Of a stretch of 64,000 nucleotides of DNA, positions 11,560-23,191 are shown in pieces. The notes below the pieces were generated by a model. That model was not told the origin of the DNA, searched no databases, and was given only the letters and a program-made list of their open reading frames with translations. Position numbers and translations under genes: made by a program. How positions within the stretch are numbered: the stretch's first letter is position 1; the number at the start of each line of letters is the position of its first letter. The stretch comes from Chamaecrista fasciculata. Lineage: Eukaryota > Streptophyta > Magnoliopsida > Fabales > Fabaceae. The stretch spans positions 198,852 through 262,851 of the forward strand of contig QANZ01047971.1 in NCBI GenBank assembly GCA_003254925.1, read 5' to 3'.

Positions 11560-12345
11560 ATCTTTTTCATTTCAAACTTAAATGTAACAAATTCAGAGCC
11601 TTGAGTTTCTTTTGACGAGTACTTTGAAATTATCAATAAACAAGGTCAACTCGAATTCCAAGTGAGTAACTCGTTTCACAATCAAACAAGTGAAATTGAT
11701 CACATCTCTCTCGTTTTAAGTTCGAATGCGACGAATTCGAAATTATAGGCCAAAGTGCGCTTTTAGTCCCATAACTTTTGCTAAGGTCTCAATTTGGTTC
11801 CATAACTTTTTTTTTTGGTAAACAGTTCCATAACTTTTTTTGTTACACTTGGTCCCATATCTTTTATTCAAGTTGCATATTTAGTCTCGTGTTACACTTT
11901 TGGCCCCATACTTAGTCATGTTGCAGAATTTGTCTTATATCTTTTAGTCAAGTTGCAGAATTTGTCACATATCTTTGAGTCAGGTGTAGAATTGGTCTCA
12001 TATCTTTGGATCAAATGAGACTGGTGATGAAACTTTTTGTTAAGATATGGGACCAATTCTACAACATGACCAAATGATATGAGACCAAAAGTGATACAAG
12101 ACCAAATCTACAACTTTTTGTAAAGATATGTGACCAAAAGTTTAACAAAAAAAGTTATGAGATCAAATTGAGACTTGAGCAAAAGTTATGGGACCAAAAG
12201 TGCACTTTGACCGAAACTATATGTTAATTTTTGAAGAGTTCTTTTTCTATCTAATTAAAATTGCTAGCAAATGAGATCAAATCATGTCTCGAAAGTATTT
12301 TAGGACCAATTTAAGGCATCATGAAAACATATAAGACCTTTAATT
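11560..12345. mobile_element. MITE family A, interrupted by another MITE
   Basis: The left part (11560-11747) and right part (12222-12345) match the family at 1719-2230 ('cgttttaagttcgaatgcga', 'ttaggaccaatttaaggc'). They are separated exactly by the insertion at 11748-12212. Confidence 0.55.
11748..12212. mobile_element. long-TIR MITE (GGCCAAAGTGCG family), 9-bp target duplication
   Basis: Starts GGCCAAAGTGCGCTTTTAGT and ends ...AAAAGTGCACTTTGACC. The flanks GAAATTATA (11739-11747) and GAAACTATA (12213-12221) are a 9-bp target duplication with one mismatch, as for Mutator-like elements. The arms repeat the phrase 'tttggtcccataactttt'. No transposase. Confidence 0.75.
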
Positions 12346-12474
12346 ATATATGACATATAAGATTAATTATAGTTAGACCAATGAGAGATTGTTTAAGTAA
12401 GTAGTCTATTATTGTTTAAGTAATAGTTCATGTTTTAGTTTTTATGAAAACAATTATTTTCATACTTTCACCAT
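12346..12474. other. AT-rich spacer
   Basis: Nothing recognised. Confidence 0.4.
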
Positions 12475-12517
12475 AATCTAATCTAATCTAATCTAATCTA
12501 ATCTAATCTAATCTAAT
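12475..12517. repeat. (AATCT)n microsatellite
   Basis: Eight or more pentanucleotide AATCT units in a row, upstream of the unknown multi-exon gene. Confidence 0.9.
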
Positions 12518-12655
12518 AATATTTAAAAAACAATGTTTTGTTCAAAACAAGTGTCAACCCTACATGGGAGAGTAGCAATTTGATTTTCCTACTCTCAATC
12601 TGGATCCGACACGTGGCTGCTTCTAATCTAAAAAAAAAATTGCTGAATTAACAAA

Positions 12656-13300
12656 ATGGCGCCTTCCCATTCATCATCAGACTTCCTCCACCAAATTTTG
12701 AAATTGGTCCCATTCATCAACATCAGACTTCCTCCAAAAAAAAAAAAAAACCCACGTGTCTGCTTCTCCCTCCATCATCAACAAAATCAGATCCAACTCT
12801 TCTCCTCCATCATCAACAAAATCAAATCCAACTCTTCTCCATTTCCGTATTTCTTCTCTTTAACCATTTTCTCTCTTCATTTTTCAACAATTCCTTCATC
12901 TTTGTTGTCGCCATTTCCATGCCGTCACCACCAATTTCTCACTTTCTATTTCATCTTCATCGCAACATCTTCATTTTGCACACCATCTTCGATTTCATCA
13001 TCAAAATTTGGTAAGTGTTCCAGCCCATCTCTGAATAACTACAAAATGCTCCCGATTCCGTCATTTTCTTTCCCCTTTCACCTTCATTGTAGCCATTGTT
13101 ATGTTTAACTGATATCTCACCTTCTATTTCATCTTCATCGCAGCATCCTTGATTTTGCACGACATCTTTCATCTGATCATCATTGAAATTTGGTAAGTTT
13201 TCCAGCCCATCTCTGAATAACTACAAAATGCCCCCCATTTCGCCATTTTCTTTCCCCTTTGACCTTCATTGTACCATTGTTAGGTCTAAGTGATATGTTA
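12656..13300 (+). other. probable 5' leader region of the 14-kb gene, with tandem duplication
   Basis: Pyrimidine-rich sequence resembling a plant 5' UTR. A segment of about 170 bp at 12942-13113 is repeated at about 13115-13290. Both copies hold 'tttctatttcatcttcatcg', an 'aaatttg|gtaagt'-type splice donor (about 13010 and 13192) and 'ccagcccatctctgaataac'. The duplicated donor suggests alternative first exons. The 150-codon ORF from 12656 is Ser/Phe/Pro-rich low complexity and is probably not translated. Confidence 0.45.
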
Positions 13301-14063
13301 TTTGACAGTACACTTTAGTCCTTTTGTGATATGTAACTCGAAATTAATTAGTTAGATTTTAGTAATATGTTATTTGACAATATACAATTTAGTCCTTTTG
13401 CCAATGTTCTGTACCCTTCAGTTTCATCACCCATGTTCCTCATAACATTTTAGTCCTGCAATTATTATGTCAATAGATTTTAGTAATATGTTATTTGACA
13501 ATAGATTTTAGTTGTTGGCTAACAATTTGATTCAGTCTTCAAATTAGTCCTGCAATTATGTAACTCGAAATTAATTTGTTAGATTTTAGTTGTTACCTGA
13601 AAGTAATTCCTTAGGTTGTTAGTTTAAAATTTAGTACTCCAAAGTTAAAACCATTTGTGAAGTTTTTACTACCGTTCAATTTGTTCAGCCATGTTTGATT
13701 GATTCTTGAAAGTAGTTTGTTAGTCGGTTCTTGAAAGTAGATTAATTTGTAAGATTTTAGTAATATGTTATTTGACAATATACAATTTAGAGCTCCAAAG
13801 TTAAAACCATTTGTGAATCTGTTGGTAACGTTTAATTTCTTCAGCCATGTTTGATTGATTAATCAAAGTAGTTTGTTAGTCGTTTCTTGAAAGTAGTTTG
13901 TTAGTTTAAAGTAGTTTGTTAGTTTGTGAAGCTGTTCGTACTCTTCAATTCCTCCTCCCATGTTTGATTGATTCTTGAAAATAGTTTGTTACTTGATTCT
14001 TGCAAGTAGTTTGTTAGTTGGTCATTACCATTAAAAAAGAGGTAGTCACTACAAACTCGAGTC
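13301..14063 (+). other. intron-like region with internal repeats
   Basis: Lies between the leader and the first coding exon. It carries scattered direct repeats such as 'ttttagtaatatgttatttg' (about 13350, 13480, 13757) and several copies of 'gattgattcttgaaagtag' (about 13690-14000). No ORF. Consistent with a long 5'-UTR intron that grew by local duplication. Confidence 0.4.
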
Positions 14064-16024
14064 ATGGAAGATGCAAATTCCAACATGCCTCATAGCACAT
14101 TGACAACAAATTCAGTCATCCAAAAACAAGCAAGACAAAAGCGGCGCATTATATTACTTCAAAAGCGAGCAAACACATGCCAAGGTACTCATATTTTTCC
14201 TACTTGCTCTGATGATGTTTTAAAAGTTGCATTTAGATCTGGATACTTGCTTTAATGCCTGTGAGAAGTTGAAATTCTTAATAGATGTGTCATTGACATA
14301 ACTATTTTCCCTGTTAACAGAAAACTCTCCTTTTCAAGTAGCTTCTATTATAAATACATCTGCTTCCTGTATAAGTAACGACCCATCATCTCCTATGATG
14401 GAAATTCAAACACCAAATAGGACCAAAGGTAGTACTCTAAATATAGGGTTTCTTTTTTTGAATATCATTTAGTGTCATTGTCACTAACTTTTCTCTTCTG
14501 CCAAACACAGAATTCCATCCTCTTAATCAAACCTCGACTCAAATCTCATTCTCTGCTGCTGCAAAAACATGCGAAGGTACTCATTTATTCTATTTGCTCT
14601 ATTGGTGTTGTAATAGTTTCATTTAGATTTAAATATTTGCTTTAATGGCTGTGAGAAGTGGAAATTATGAATTTAGGTGTCAATGCGTTAACTATTGACC
14701 GTGTTAACAGATCCTAATCCTTTTCAAGTACCTTCTATTCTTAATACATCTACTACTGCTACAAGAAAGTACTCATCATCTCCTGTGATGGAAATTCAGA
14801 CACCAAATAAAAGCACAGGTCCTACTTTAAATATAAACTGCCATTTTTTTTTCTTTCAGTTTCTCTTCTGTCACTAACTTTTCTTTGTACTGAACACAGA
14901 ATTTCATCCCTTTAATCAAAACTCATCTCAAGTTTCATCAGCTGCTGTTGCAATTTCTCCACAATCCCCTCTTATGACATTAAGAGGCACATCATTTCAA
15001 TTTCCAAGTAGGACTCCACTATCAAATTTAACAACAACCGAAATGAATATGTCCTATTCAATTAGGAATTCACATAGAGGTACTGTTATATATTGCTGAA
15101 CTCTACTTAATTCTCTGCAGATATGTTATGCTACAAATCTAATTTCAAAACTTTTTTCCTCCACACAGGACAATGTAGTACTCCAAAGTTAAAATCATCT
15201 GTAAACAATTCAAGTTCTGATGAGAATTGTTCACCCAATCAGCTCATGCAACAGTCACCTTCACACTCTTCTTCTATGACCACAAAATCATATTTAACCA
15301 CGCTTGAGATGAATCTTACTCCTATATTAAACCAGATAGATATGGTATGATTCTCAGTCTACATCTCTATGCATTTAACTTTAATGACTCCCTAATTTCA
15401 AGGACCCCCTTCTAATGTATAACTTATTGGTTATGAAAATTCAAATGCAGTCCAAAATTCATCAACAACAAATAAAGTTCTACAAAAGCAAGCAAGACAG
15501 AAAAGGATGCTGATTGATGCGCAAAAGCGTTCCCAGAGAAGAAAAATTGCTGGTATTTCACATCAGTATCAATTCTATTTAATTAAGAAAATAGTCAATC
15601 TGTAAATGACTTAGAATATTTCATTGTTCTTTCCAACAGCCCCGTCAAGTACTTCAAATGAGCAACCTAATAATTTAAATGCAGACGGAAGATGTTCTCA
15701 TGGAATTGGTGAGGGTTCTCCTGAAAATCTGATTTTGTTTTGATTGCTCTTATTGAATATTTTTATTTATAACCAACAAATGAGTTACTGAAGTAATGGT
15801 TGAAAATGTTTAAGAAAATTGAAAATTTGATTCAAATTTCTGTCATAACCAAAGCAAGCTGTGAGGTTGACTTGAGAATAAAACTTTTTTAGTTCTAAAA
15901 CTTTCTTACTGAATGAAGATACTACAATCACTAATATTTTGAAGATATGGAATTATCCCTATCTCTTTTCTTTCCTGCAGTTTGTTATGGAGATTTGGAA
16001 AATAATGGAGGCAAGAGATATTAG
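14064..16024 (+). CDS. unrecognised multi-exon gene, Ser/Thr/Asn-rich protein with duplicated exons
   Basis: I do not recognise the family. Nine exons can be traced: 14064-14184, 14321-14428, 14511-14576, 14711-14818, 14900-15079, 15169-15344, 15451-15552, 15640-15708 and 15981-16024 (TAG). That gives a protein of about 324 residues, hydrophilic, without signal peptide or membrane segment. All junctions are GT-AG and phase 1 except one: exon 6 ends in phase 0 at its GT while exon 7 needs phase 1, so there is a one-base indel or an unusual donor. Exons 2-3 and 4-5 are a tandem duplication (PFQV.SI.NTS...MEIQTPN and EFHP.NQ.S.Q). Exons 1 and 7 share a basic QKQARQKR motif. The basic motifs recall N-terminal parts of Helitron replicase-type proteins, but no Rep or helicase domain follows, so it may be a fragment or a decaying gene. 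Confidence 0.5.
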
Positions 16025-19000
16025 CCTGAATAACACATGCTTCTCAAGGTTCGATTATTTGTAATTCGTTACTTTAATTCTATCAATAATTCAATTAAGA
16101 ATAATGCTATGCAGTTGATATTATTTCATGATTTTGTGACTGTGTTCAATGTTCCTTTCCTTGAAAACTGCATTAGGACATTGTGAAGATTACCAAGGTG
16201 TTTGTTAACTTTTTCCATGTGGTATGTGTCTTGGGGGTAAGAGGATGTAAGTTATGATTTAAATCCTTCTCTTCATATTTGTGCCTCTAAGGTGTTTGAA
16301 GAAAGGCCTAATTGAACTTAAATCTGAAATTGTCAGCTCTTAGTTTGGTCTCTTGAGCTTATTGAGCATTTTCTCATTCACAATTACCCGATTTTAATGG
16401 CCATAAATTTATTAAATGGGATTCTGCATCAGTAATTGTTGCAACATAAAAAATTAGTACTAATTGTCTCTTCTTTTCTATATGGTGAGAATATACCCCT
16501 AAATGGTTGTTGCTGATTTAAAGTATGTAGAGGAGACTTTTGCTGTTTTGCCCAAATCTGTTGTCTCCTTTGTTGCTGCATTTAGTATAGCTTAATTCTC
16601 AAGTAGATTGCTGCTTGCATATTTATATTCCAGCCTACGTTATATTATGTGTGTGAGTGTGTGTATATGGTCTGCACTTAATACTTGACTAGATGATTTA
16701 TTGTATTTTAAGATTTTGCATGTGCATATTTAGTTCATCCCTTCATCTAAACCTTCGAATAAATCTCTATGAAGGACTGTCTTATCTTCCATTGATGTTT
16801 ATATGTGATTTTTTATGTGTGGAATGTCAACTAATTATGCCATTTACGAACTTGGGGTTGAGTCTATGTTAAAGTTTTTCTTTTTCTTCTTTAAATGCTT
16901 TGTTGGCTAAAGTAGATTATATGATGGCACTTAGTTAATTGGTTGAGCACTGAGTCATACATGCACATGCCTTCATTTATATTCAATTTAGTTTCCTCAG
17001 ATGGAATGGTGTCAAGATTCCAAGCACTTACATGCCAGTGAAGTTATATGTCATGAAGTCAAAACCAACTTGATGGCAGAGAACCCAGTGTTTCTCAGTG
17101 GTTTGGCATTGATTTTGTGTCTGATTTGGCTTTGCCTCTATTTCATATGCCATGTGAAATGCCCTGCTTTTTTGGTTGTGTGCTCCTGCGAGAAGAAAAC
17201 TTGAGGTCATATTCATGGGCGCTAAAGGTAGTGTAATGAAGAAGTTTGTCATATGTATATAGTTTATCTCTAATTCAAAATTTTGTCATCTTTTGTATCT
17301 TTTTGTTGATGACTCTACTGTGGCTTGATGAAAATAAAGGAATAGGAGAAAAACTTGGTAAGCAATTTTGTCATCTTAGTGCTAACTTCATTACCATTCA
17401 AGTAATCCTCCTCCTTTTTCAACATCTCTCATTCATTCTTCAATTTCTTCCTAAATCAGAGGCGTAATGGTGAGATCACAGAGATGCGCAAGAAGGTATG
17501 CCTATATCAGTATATTCATAACTATCTAATTTTGTGTGCTAGATTGCATGACAATTTGTAGCTATGACTGAGTTTGCTTCCTTTTTATGTTATTTGAGTG
17601 AATGGAGAACATGAATGGAGAGCTTTAACTATGGTTGAGGTAATGGAAAGTGGCCGCCTCCTTGGTACGCAATTTTCATATGTTTTTTTTCTAAATTTGG
17701 CCCCTGACCTTAAATTCCTGAACTGACCCAGAAACATTATCTGAAAGTTCATTTTAGTCCCTCCATAAATCTTAAAGGACATAGATATTAGAAATAGACA
17801 ACATTACTTCTCTGTTTTATATTTTAGTCCTCACTGTTATCGTGTTCATTATTAACTGTTACTCTTGAGATTCTCTTTTTTAATGTTCTGTTTAGTATGT
17901 AAATTGGGGCTGTAATGGTATTAGACATTTCCCTCAAAAATCAGATTTTTTATATTTTCTTTTCCTCTTTTTTTTTTGGTTGAAGAATCAGTATTTAGTT
18001 TTTGGAACAATTTAAACTGTAGTGGTTCTTAGTGTAATTAGTTTAGTCATACCTCTAAGTATGTGACAATTTACGACTTTGAAATGGCAAGTATTCAAAG
18101 AAATTTCATGTCAAGTTGCTTATTATTTTTTACTTATATTGGTGTTGTATGTATTTTGTTTTTCTTATATTGGTGTTGTATGTTTCTTATTTGTTATCTT
18201 GCTTCATGATAATATTCTTTTGCTATATTGGTGTTGTATGTTTCTTATTTGTTATCATTGGCAGGTATTTATGCGTTTAATGTCAAAATGATGCTTATTT
18301 TAGTGATTTCTAATGTTAATGGTGGGTTTATACTTATGGTAGGGAAAGATGGAGAGAGTTTGTTGAATGTTTTGTAAGTTTGTGCTATATGTAAAATTGA
18401 TACTTTTTTTTTAAGATATAATCTTTATAATTTTTAGGCTGAGAACTCTTTTGGGGACGTAAGCAACAAAATAGTGGCTGACTTTGGATTTTTATATTGT
18501 GTATAATGCAAATAGATGAAAGTGGTGAAAGCCAACTGATAGGTATTTTTTCTTTTGCAGTTGGAGGTAATCAAAGCCAAGATTAAGGCATCCAAATCAA
18601 AAGACCAAAACGCTGAATCACTTAAGCTTATGGTAGGAGAAAATTTCAACTATGCTACTGAATTGGTAATGCTTGGTTCATCTTTTCTCCAAGTCATGTT
18701 TTCATCTTTTTATATGATTATTCAAGTATAGCTGCAGTTTTCAAATTCAATCTTTACTTTAACTGAATTTGATGATGTAAATGAATTTGACGTTTGGCAT
18801 GGTCTGACACTTAAGATATTACTAAATGGCTGGGAGAGTATGTTTTAATTTTGAGTTGCAATTTAGTTATAACTGATTTATATGGATTCATAATTTCTTC
18901 ATCTGTGAAACAAACAGGCATTGAATCTTATTTTCTTTTTTCCCTTACGTAGAAAGGCCTTTTTCTGCATTTACAAGTATGTGGTTTGGTTCCATTATAT

Positions 19001-20778
19001 CAAGTCAGCCTTTACACATGCAAGGGAGACCATGTCGTTCGTGTAAAAGAAGTGAGTTTTCTCTGAAGTTTTATAGGCTATAGCTAATTGCTTCTGACTT
19101 CTGTAACCTGATTGCGTGTACAGACTATCTTTCTTGCTGCCTACTCTGTTAACTTAATCTAATGTTTTTTTTAACCCTCTTTTGTTTTGGGTTTTTCTCC
19201 TTGGACAGCTCTCTTAATTGTAGGAGAGTATTAATGATGAAGATTCTGATTTTTCAACACTTACCATTGTAATAATATTTGCTACTTTCAAGATAGCACA
19301 TTCATTTTGGTTTTCAAGTCTTTCCTTTTATAGGTTTAATTTACCTATAAAAGGAAAGACTGCAGTCATACATGTTTGCTATTAGAGTCTTCTCCTCATA
19401 AGTTCTGTTTCTTGGATGTCTGATTGTCACAATTTTACCAATGAAAAATAGATAATTATACTTCCTTTCATGAAGGCTTTTTATAAAAGCTGTTAGGGAT
19501 TGCAGTAAATGTTGGCAAAATATCTGATTAAAAAATTTGTTTTGATTAGATCAGAAAAGTCAAGTTCAATGGTTTGGTATTTATTCTTTTTTTATTTACC
19601 ACTTTAAGAAACACATAGTAGGAAAGAGCCATTCCCAAATCCTTCCATGACCCATCCGTCACATTATCACAATAATTACTAATTACTATGGAATTGATGA
19701 ATTGGGTTGTTTTTGTGTATGTGTGTGTTCAATATTTTTAAATTTATTATGTGTTTTCTCCTTGGTGAGTTTTGAAAGGTGTGAGGTATAGTTCAGTTGA
19801 GCAAGTGAAGGAAGCTTAGGACAAATTTGAATGCAATTAGTAATTGCGTTGTTCTTCTGCGTCTGTTGTAAATTTGGTTAGCAGTCCTTATCTTTTTTTT
19901 TTTGCCATCTTATTGAATTACCTTTTGTGTTTTTGGTATGTATTTCCTTCAACACTACTTACACAGTTAGTACAATTACTGAATGTAGGTCACATTATTT
20001 AAGATGACATCCCTTGTAGCCTGAAAATTTGTGAGAATGCAGTAGCATTTCTCTAAGATGACATCCTCTGTAGCTTTTCTCTAATAATTAGATTCTATAA
20101 ATTTGAGTCAATATAAAACTAATTGATCTTTCCCTTTTTTTTTTTTTGGTTCAAATTGATCTTTTTTTAGTCATTTTTGGTTCAAACTGATCTTTTTTTT
20201 AGTCAGTTTGTAGACACAGTAGAAGGAAATGGTAGGATAGAGTTTAGTAGTATACTCCAAATCCTATGAATTTCTTTTCATTTTGTATGGGTTTCTGCAA
20301 ATGTTTGCTGCATATATGGGTTTCTGCAAATGTTTTCTTTTCAGGATTTGTTGAAAGCTTGCTTACAGTAGCAAAATTTGTAAATTAGAATGAGATAGAA
20401 GAAGAACACAATGGTGAGTGAAATTTTTGGGCTTTGAGTGACTCAATTATTTCCTTTTTCCTTTGTGGAATATTTCTGAAATTTTCTGTAGTCTGGCTCT
20501 CACATATGTTCTCCTTACGTCTTGATTTTTGGTGTAGATGACATGAAACTACCAGTTGAAGGTCATTTCGAGGCATATGGTAAGTTTACTACCGCAATTC
20601 TGTTGTTTGAAAGTTGATTAGCTTGCTGGCATTGTTATGATAAAAAGAATCACTTTGATTGGAGATAAATGCCTAACTTTGATCCAATAATAGGCTGGAA
20701 ACTGGAAAACTAATTTTGAATGTTATGCCACTTGCATGGTCTAAGGATCACATTTGGTATGATTGCAGATAGCTCCAA
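16025..20778. other. gene-poor region with isolated exon-like snippets
   Basis: No complete gene seen. Short open stretches with splice-like borders occur on the plus strand: about 17459-17494 (RNGEITEMRKK after an AG and before GTATGC), about 17604-17665 and 18561-18631 (LEVIKAKIKASKSKDQNAESLKLM, coiled-coil-like, after TTTTGCAG), and about 20538-20579 (MKLPVEGHFEAYG before GTAAG). They may be remnants of a spliced gene with short exons, or captured fragments. The region also holds repeats of 'tatattggtgttgtatgt' (18135-18245) and AT-rich filler. The ORF at 17001-17204 has a membrane-like stretch but no family I can name. Confidence 0.35.
19317..19361. repeat. perfect 19-bp inverted repeat (hairpin)
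   Basis: AGTCTTTCCTTTTATAGGT at 19317-19335 is exactly complementary to 19343-19361, with a 7-base loop. No T-run follows on the plus side. Function unknown. Confidence 0.9.
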
Positions 20779-21409
20779 TATATTTGGCGTCATGCTTCAA
20801 CTGGATGCTGTCAATACTGTGAAGTTAAAAAAATATATATAATCAAACCTCTTGACATTTGCATTTTTGGTCTTAATTGTTCATAAAGCTATCCTCAATC
20901 AGTGTCCACATATAAAAATAGTTAATTTCTAAAAAAATTAGATCGCGATGAAATTTAAATTAGCAATACTCTCTCAAGTTAAATATTTTTGTCTGTAATG
21001 ATGTTAATTAGGGGTGGCAATTTCAACCCATTACCCACCAATCCAACCAACCCAACCACAAAATTAACCAACCAAACCCAACCCATTTAGATAATGGGTT
21101 AAGATGGGTTGGGTCAAAAATTGACCCATTAAATTTGGATTGGGTTGGGTAAAACCCATGGGTCACCCAACCCAACCCATTATATTTGGCGTCATGCTTC
21201 AACTGGATGCTATCAATACTGTGAAGTTAAAAAAATATATATAATCAAACCTCTTGACATTTACATTTTTTGTCTTAATTGTTCATAAAGCTGTCCTCAT
21301 TCAGTGTCCACATATAAAAATAGTTAATTTCTAGAAAAATTAGATCGCGATGAAATTTAAATTAGCAATACTCTCTCAAGTTAAATATTTTTGTCTGTAA
21401 TGATGTTAA
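20779..21409. repeat. 402-bp tandem repeat running into assembly gap
   Basis: The segment from 20779 ('tatatttggcgtcatgcttc') is repeated from 21181 with a few differences. Each unit should end in a block starting TTAGGGGTGGCAATTT (about 21009), a start common in plant hAT-type elements, followed by AACCCAACCC-rich inverted sequence. The second unit is cut by the gap at 21410, exactly where that block should begin. Confidence 0.8.
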
Positions 21410-22192
21410 NNNNNNNNNNNNNNNNNNNNNNNNNNNNNNNNNNNNNNNNNNNNNNNNNNNNNNNNNNNNNNNNNNNNNNNNNNNNNNNNNNNNNNNNNNN
21501 NNNNNNNNNNNNNNNNNNNNNNNNNNNNNNNNNNNNNNNNNNNNNNNNNNNNNNNNNNNNNNNNNNNNNNNNNNNNNNNNNNNNNNNNNNNNNNNNNNNN
21601 NNNNNNNNNNNNNNNNNNNNNNNNNNNNNNNNNNNNNNNNNNNNNNNNNNNNNNNNNNNNNNNNNNNNNNNNNNNNNNNNNNNNNNNNNNNNNNNNNNNN
21701 NNNNNNNNNNNNNNNNNNNNNNNNNNNNNNNNNNNNNNNNNNNNNNNNNNNNNNNNNNNNNNNNNNNNNNNNNNNNNNNNNNNNNNNNNNNNNNNNNNNN
21801 NNNNNNNNNNNNNNNNNNNNNNNNNNNNNNNNNNNNNNNNNNNNNNNNNNNNNNNNNNNNNNNNNNNNNNNNNNNNNNNNNNNNNNNNNNNNNNNNNNNN
21901 NNNNNNNNNNNNNNNNNNNNNNNNNNNNNNNNNNNNNNNNNNNNNNNNNNNNNNNNNNNNNNNNNNNNNNNNNNNNNNNNNNNNNNNNNNNNNNNNNNNN
22001 NNNNNNNNNNNNNNNNNNNNNNNNNNNNNNNNNNNNNNNNNNNNNNNNNNNNNNNNNNNNNNNNNNNNNNNNNNNNNNNNNNNNNNNNNNNNNNNNNNNN
22101 NNNNNNNNNNNNNNNNNNNNNNNNNNNNNNNNNNNNNNNNNNNNNNNNNNNNNNNNNNNNNNNNNNNNNNNNNNNNNNNNNNNNNNNNNNNN
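21410..22192. other. assembly gap (N)
   Basis: 783 consecutive Ns. Long reading frames through it are artefacts. Confidence 0.99.
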
Positions 22193-22890
22193 ATTACATC
22201 TTGACAAATCTTGATATTGAGTTGGAAATTTTGGTTTATCTGTTGTTTCTTGATAATTTGCTTATTGAGTATTTCTTCAAAAGTGATTTGATAAAATTAT
22301 TCATCTGCTATTGAGTACATCTTCGTTTTGTGGTTTAGAATACAATGATTGCTCTTATATGCGATTGAAATTCAGAACAACGAGCATATTCGTTCGTCGT
22401 AGCTTTGACTATTTGATTTGCTGTTATTTGAGCTTGTTCTTGCGAAATTAGTTCATCGATTATCATTTCCGGTTCTCTTACTCCTATTTTCCGTAATCAA
22501 TTTTGAAAAACACTCAGTTTTTCCTGAAGATTTGAAATTCCTAGCGATGGTTTGAATTTTGGCGTTATTTTTTCGATTGATTCGATTGATCCTTTTTTTT
22601 GGACTCGTTTTGCAAATCCATTTCCACAAATCTCGTTCTCTCATCGAATCGATGCGGAGCAGTGTTTGTTTTGCCGTAAATGACGTCAGAAACGGCAGTT
22701 TTCTGGCGGGTTGTATCTCCGGGTCCATTTTTTGGACAGTCAGGTCGCTCAACCCGACATAGGTTGAATATGACCTCTTCGCTCATTTTACATTTCTAGT
22801 CCTATCTTGTTTTAGTCTTTTGCGTTTTGGTCCCAGCGACTAATAAACAAAAAGAATTTTGCAAAAAAAAAAAAAATTTTGCACAAAATC
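22193..22890. other. unassigned sequence right of the gap, CpG-bearing segment
   Basis: About 22440-22790 is less AT-rich and contains CpGs (for example 'gcgggttgtatctccgggtc'). Overlapping short ORFs occur on both strands without a recognisable domain. It could be the 5' end or promoter of a gene lost in the gap, or part of an unknown repeat. Confidence 0.3.
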
Positions 22891-22894
22891 TGAA

Positions 22895-23177
22895 TTTTTG
22901 GGTTTAGTGAATGTAAATCCACGTAGGAAATGTCATGATGGATAAAAAATAAATCAGAGATGTTTTATTTATTCAGTCATCTTGCCACATGTTCAATTCA
23001 GAAAAAACAAATTGACCCATAAGTAAAAAAAAAATTGACACATCTGCATTAAGTCAAAGTTGGGGACATAATTGAAACTAACGTTTCACATTGGGGGCAC
23101 AACTGAAACAAATGAAACGTTAGGGGCATAACTGAAAATGACCGCAAATGTTAGGGGCACAAAAGGGTCTTTTGCCT
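22895..23177. mobile_element. right half of GGCAAAAGACC-family MITE
   Basis: Matches the right half of the complete copy at 23192-23749 ('gtaaatccacgtaggaaatg', 'gttaggggcacaaaagggtc') and ends ...TCTTTTGCC. The left arm is missing. Confidence 0.7.
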
Positions 23178-23191
23178 GTAAATTTTTTTAA

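Noticed and set aside
12656..13108. 150-codon ORF in the leader of the unknown gene
   Set aside because: Low-complexity Ser/Phe/Pro product from pyrimidine-rich DNA, crosses a likely splice donor.
21362..22314. Long ORFs of about 280-310 codons on both strands
   Set aside because: They consist almost wholly of N bases in the assembly gap.
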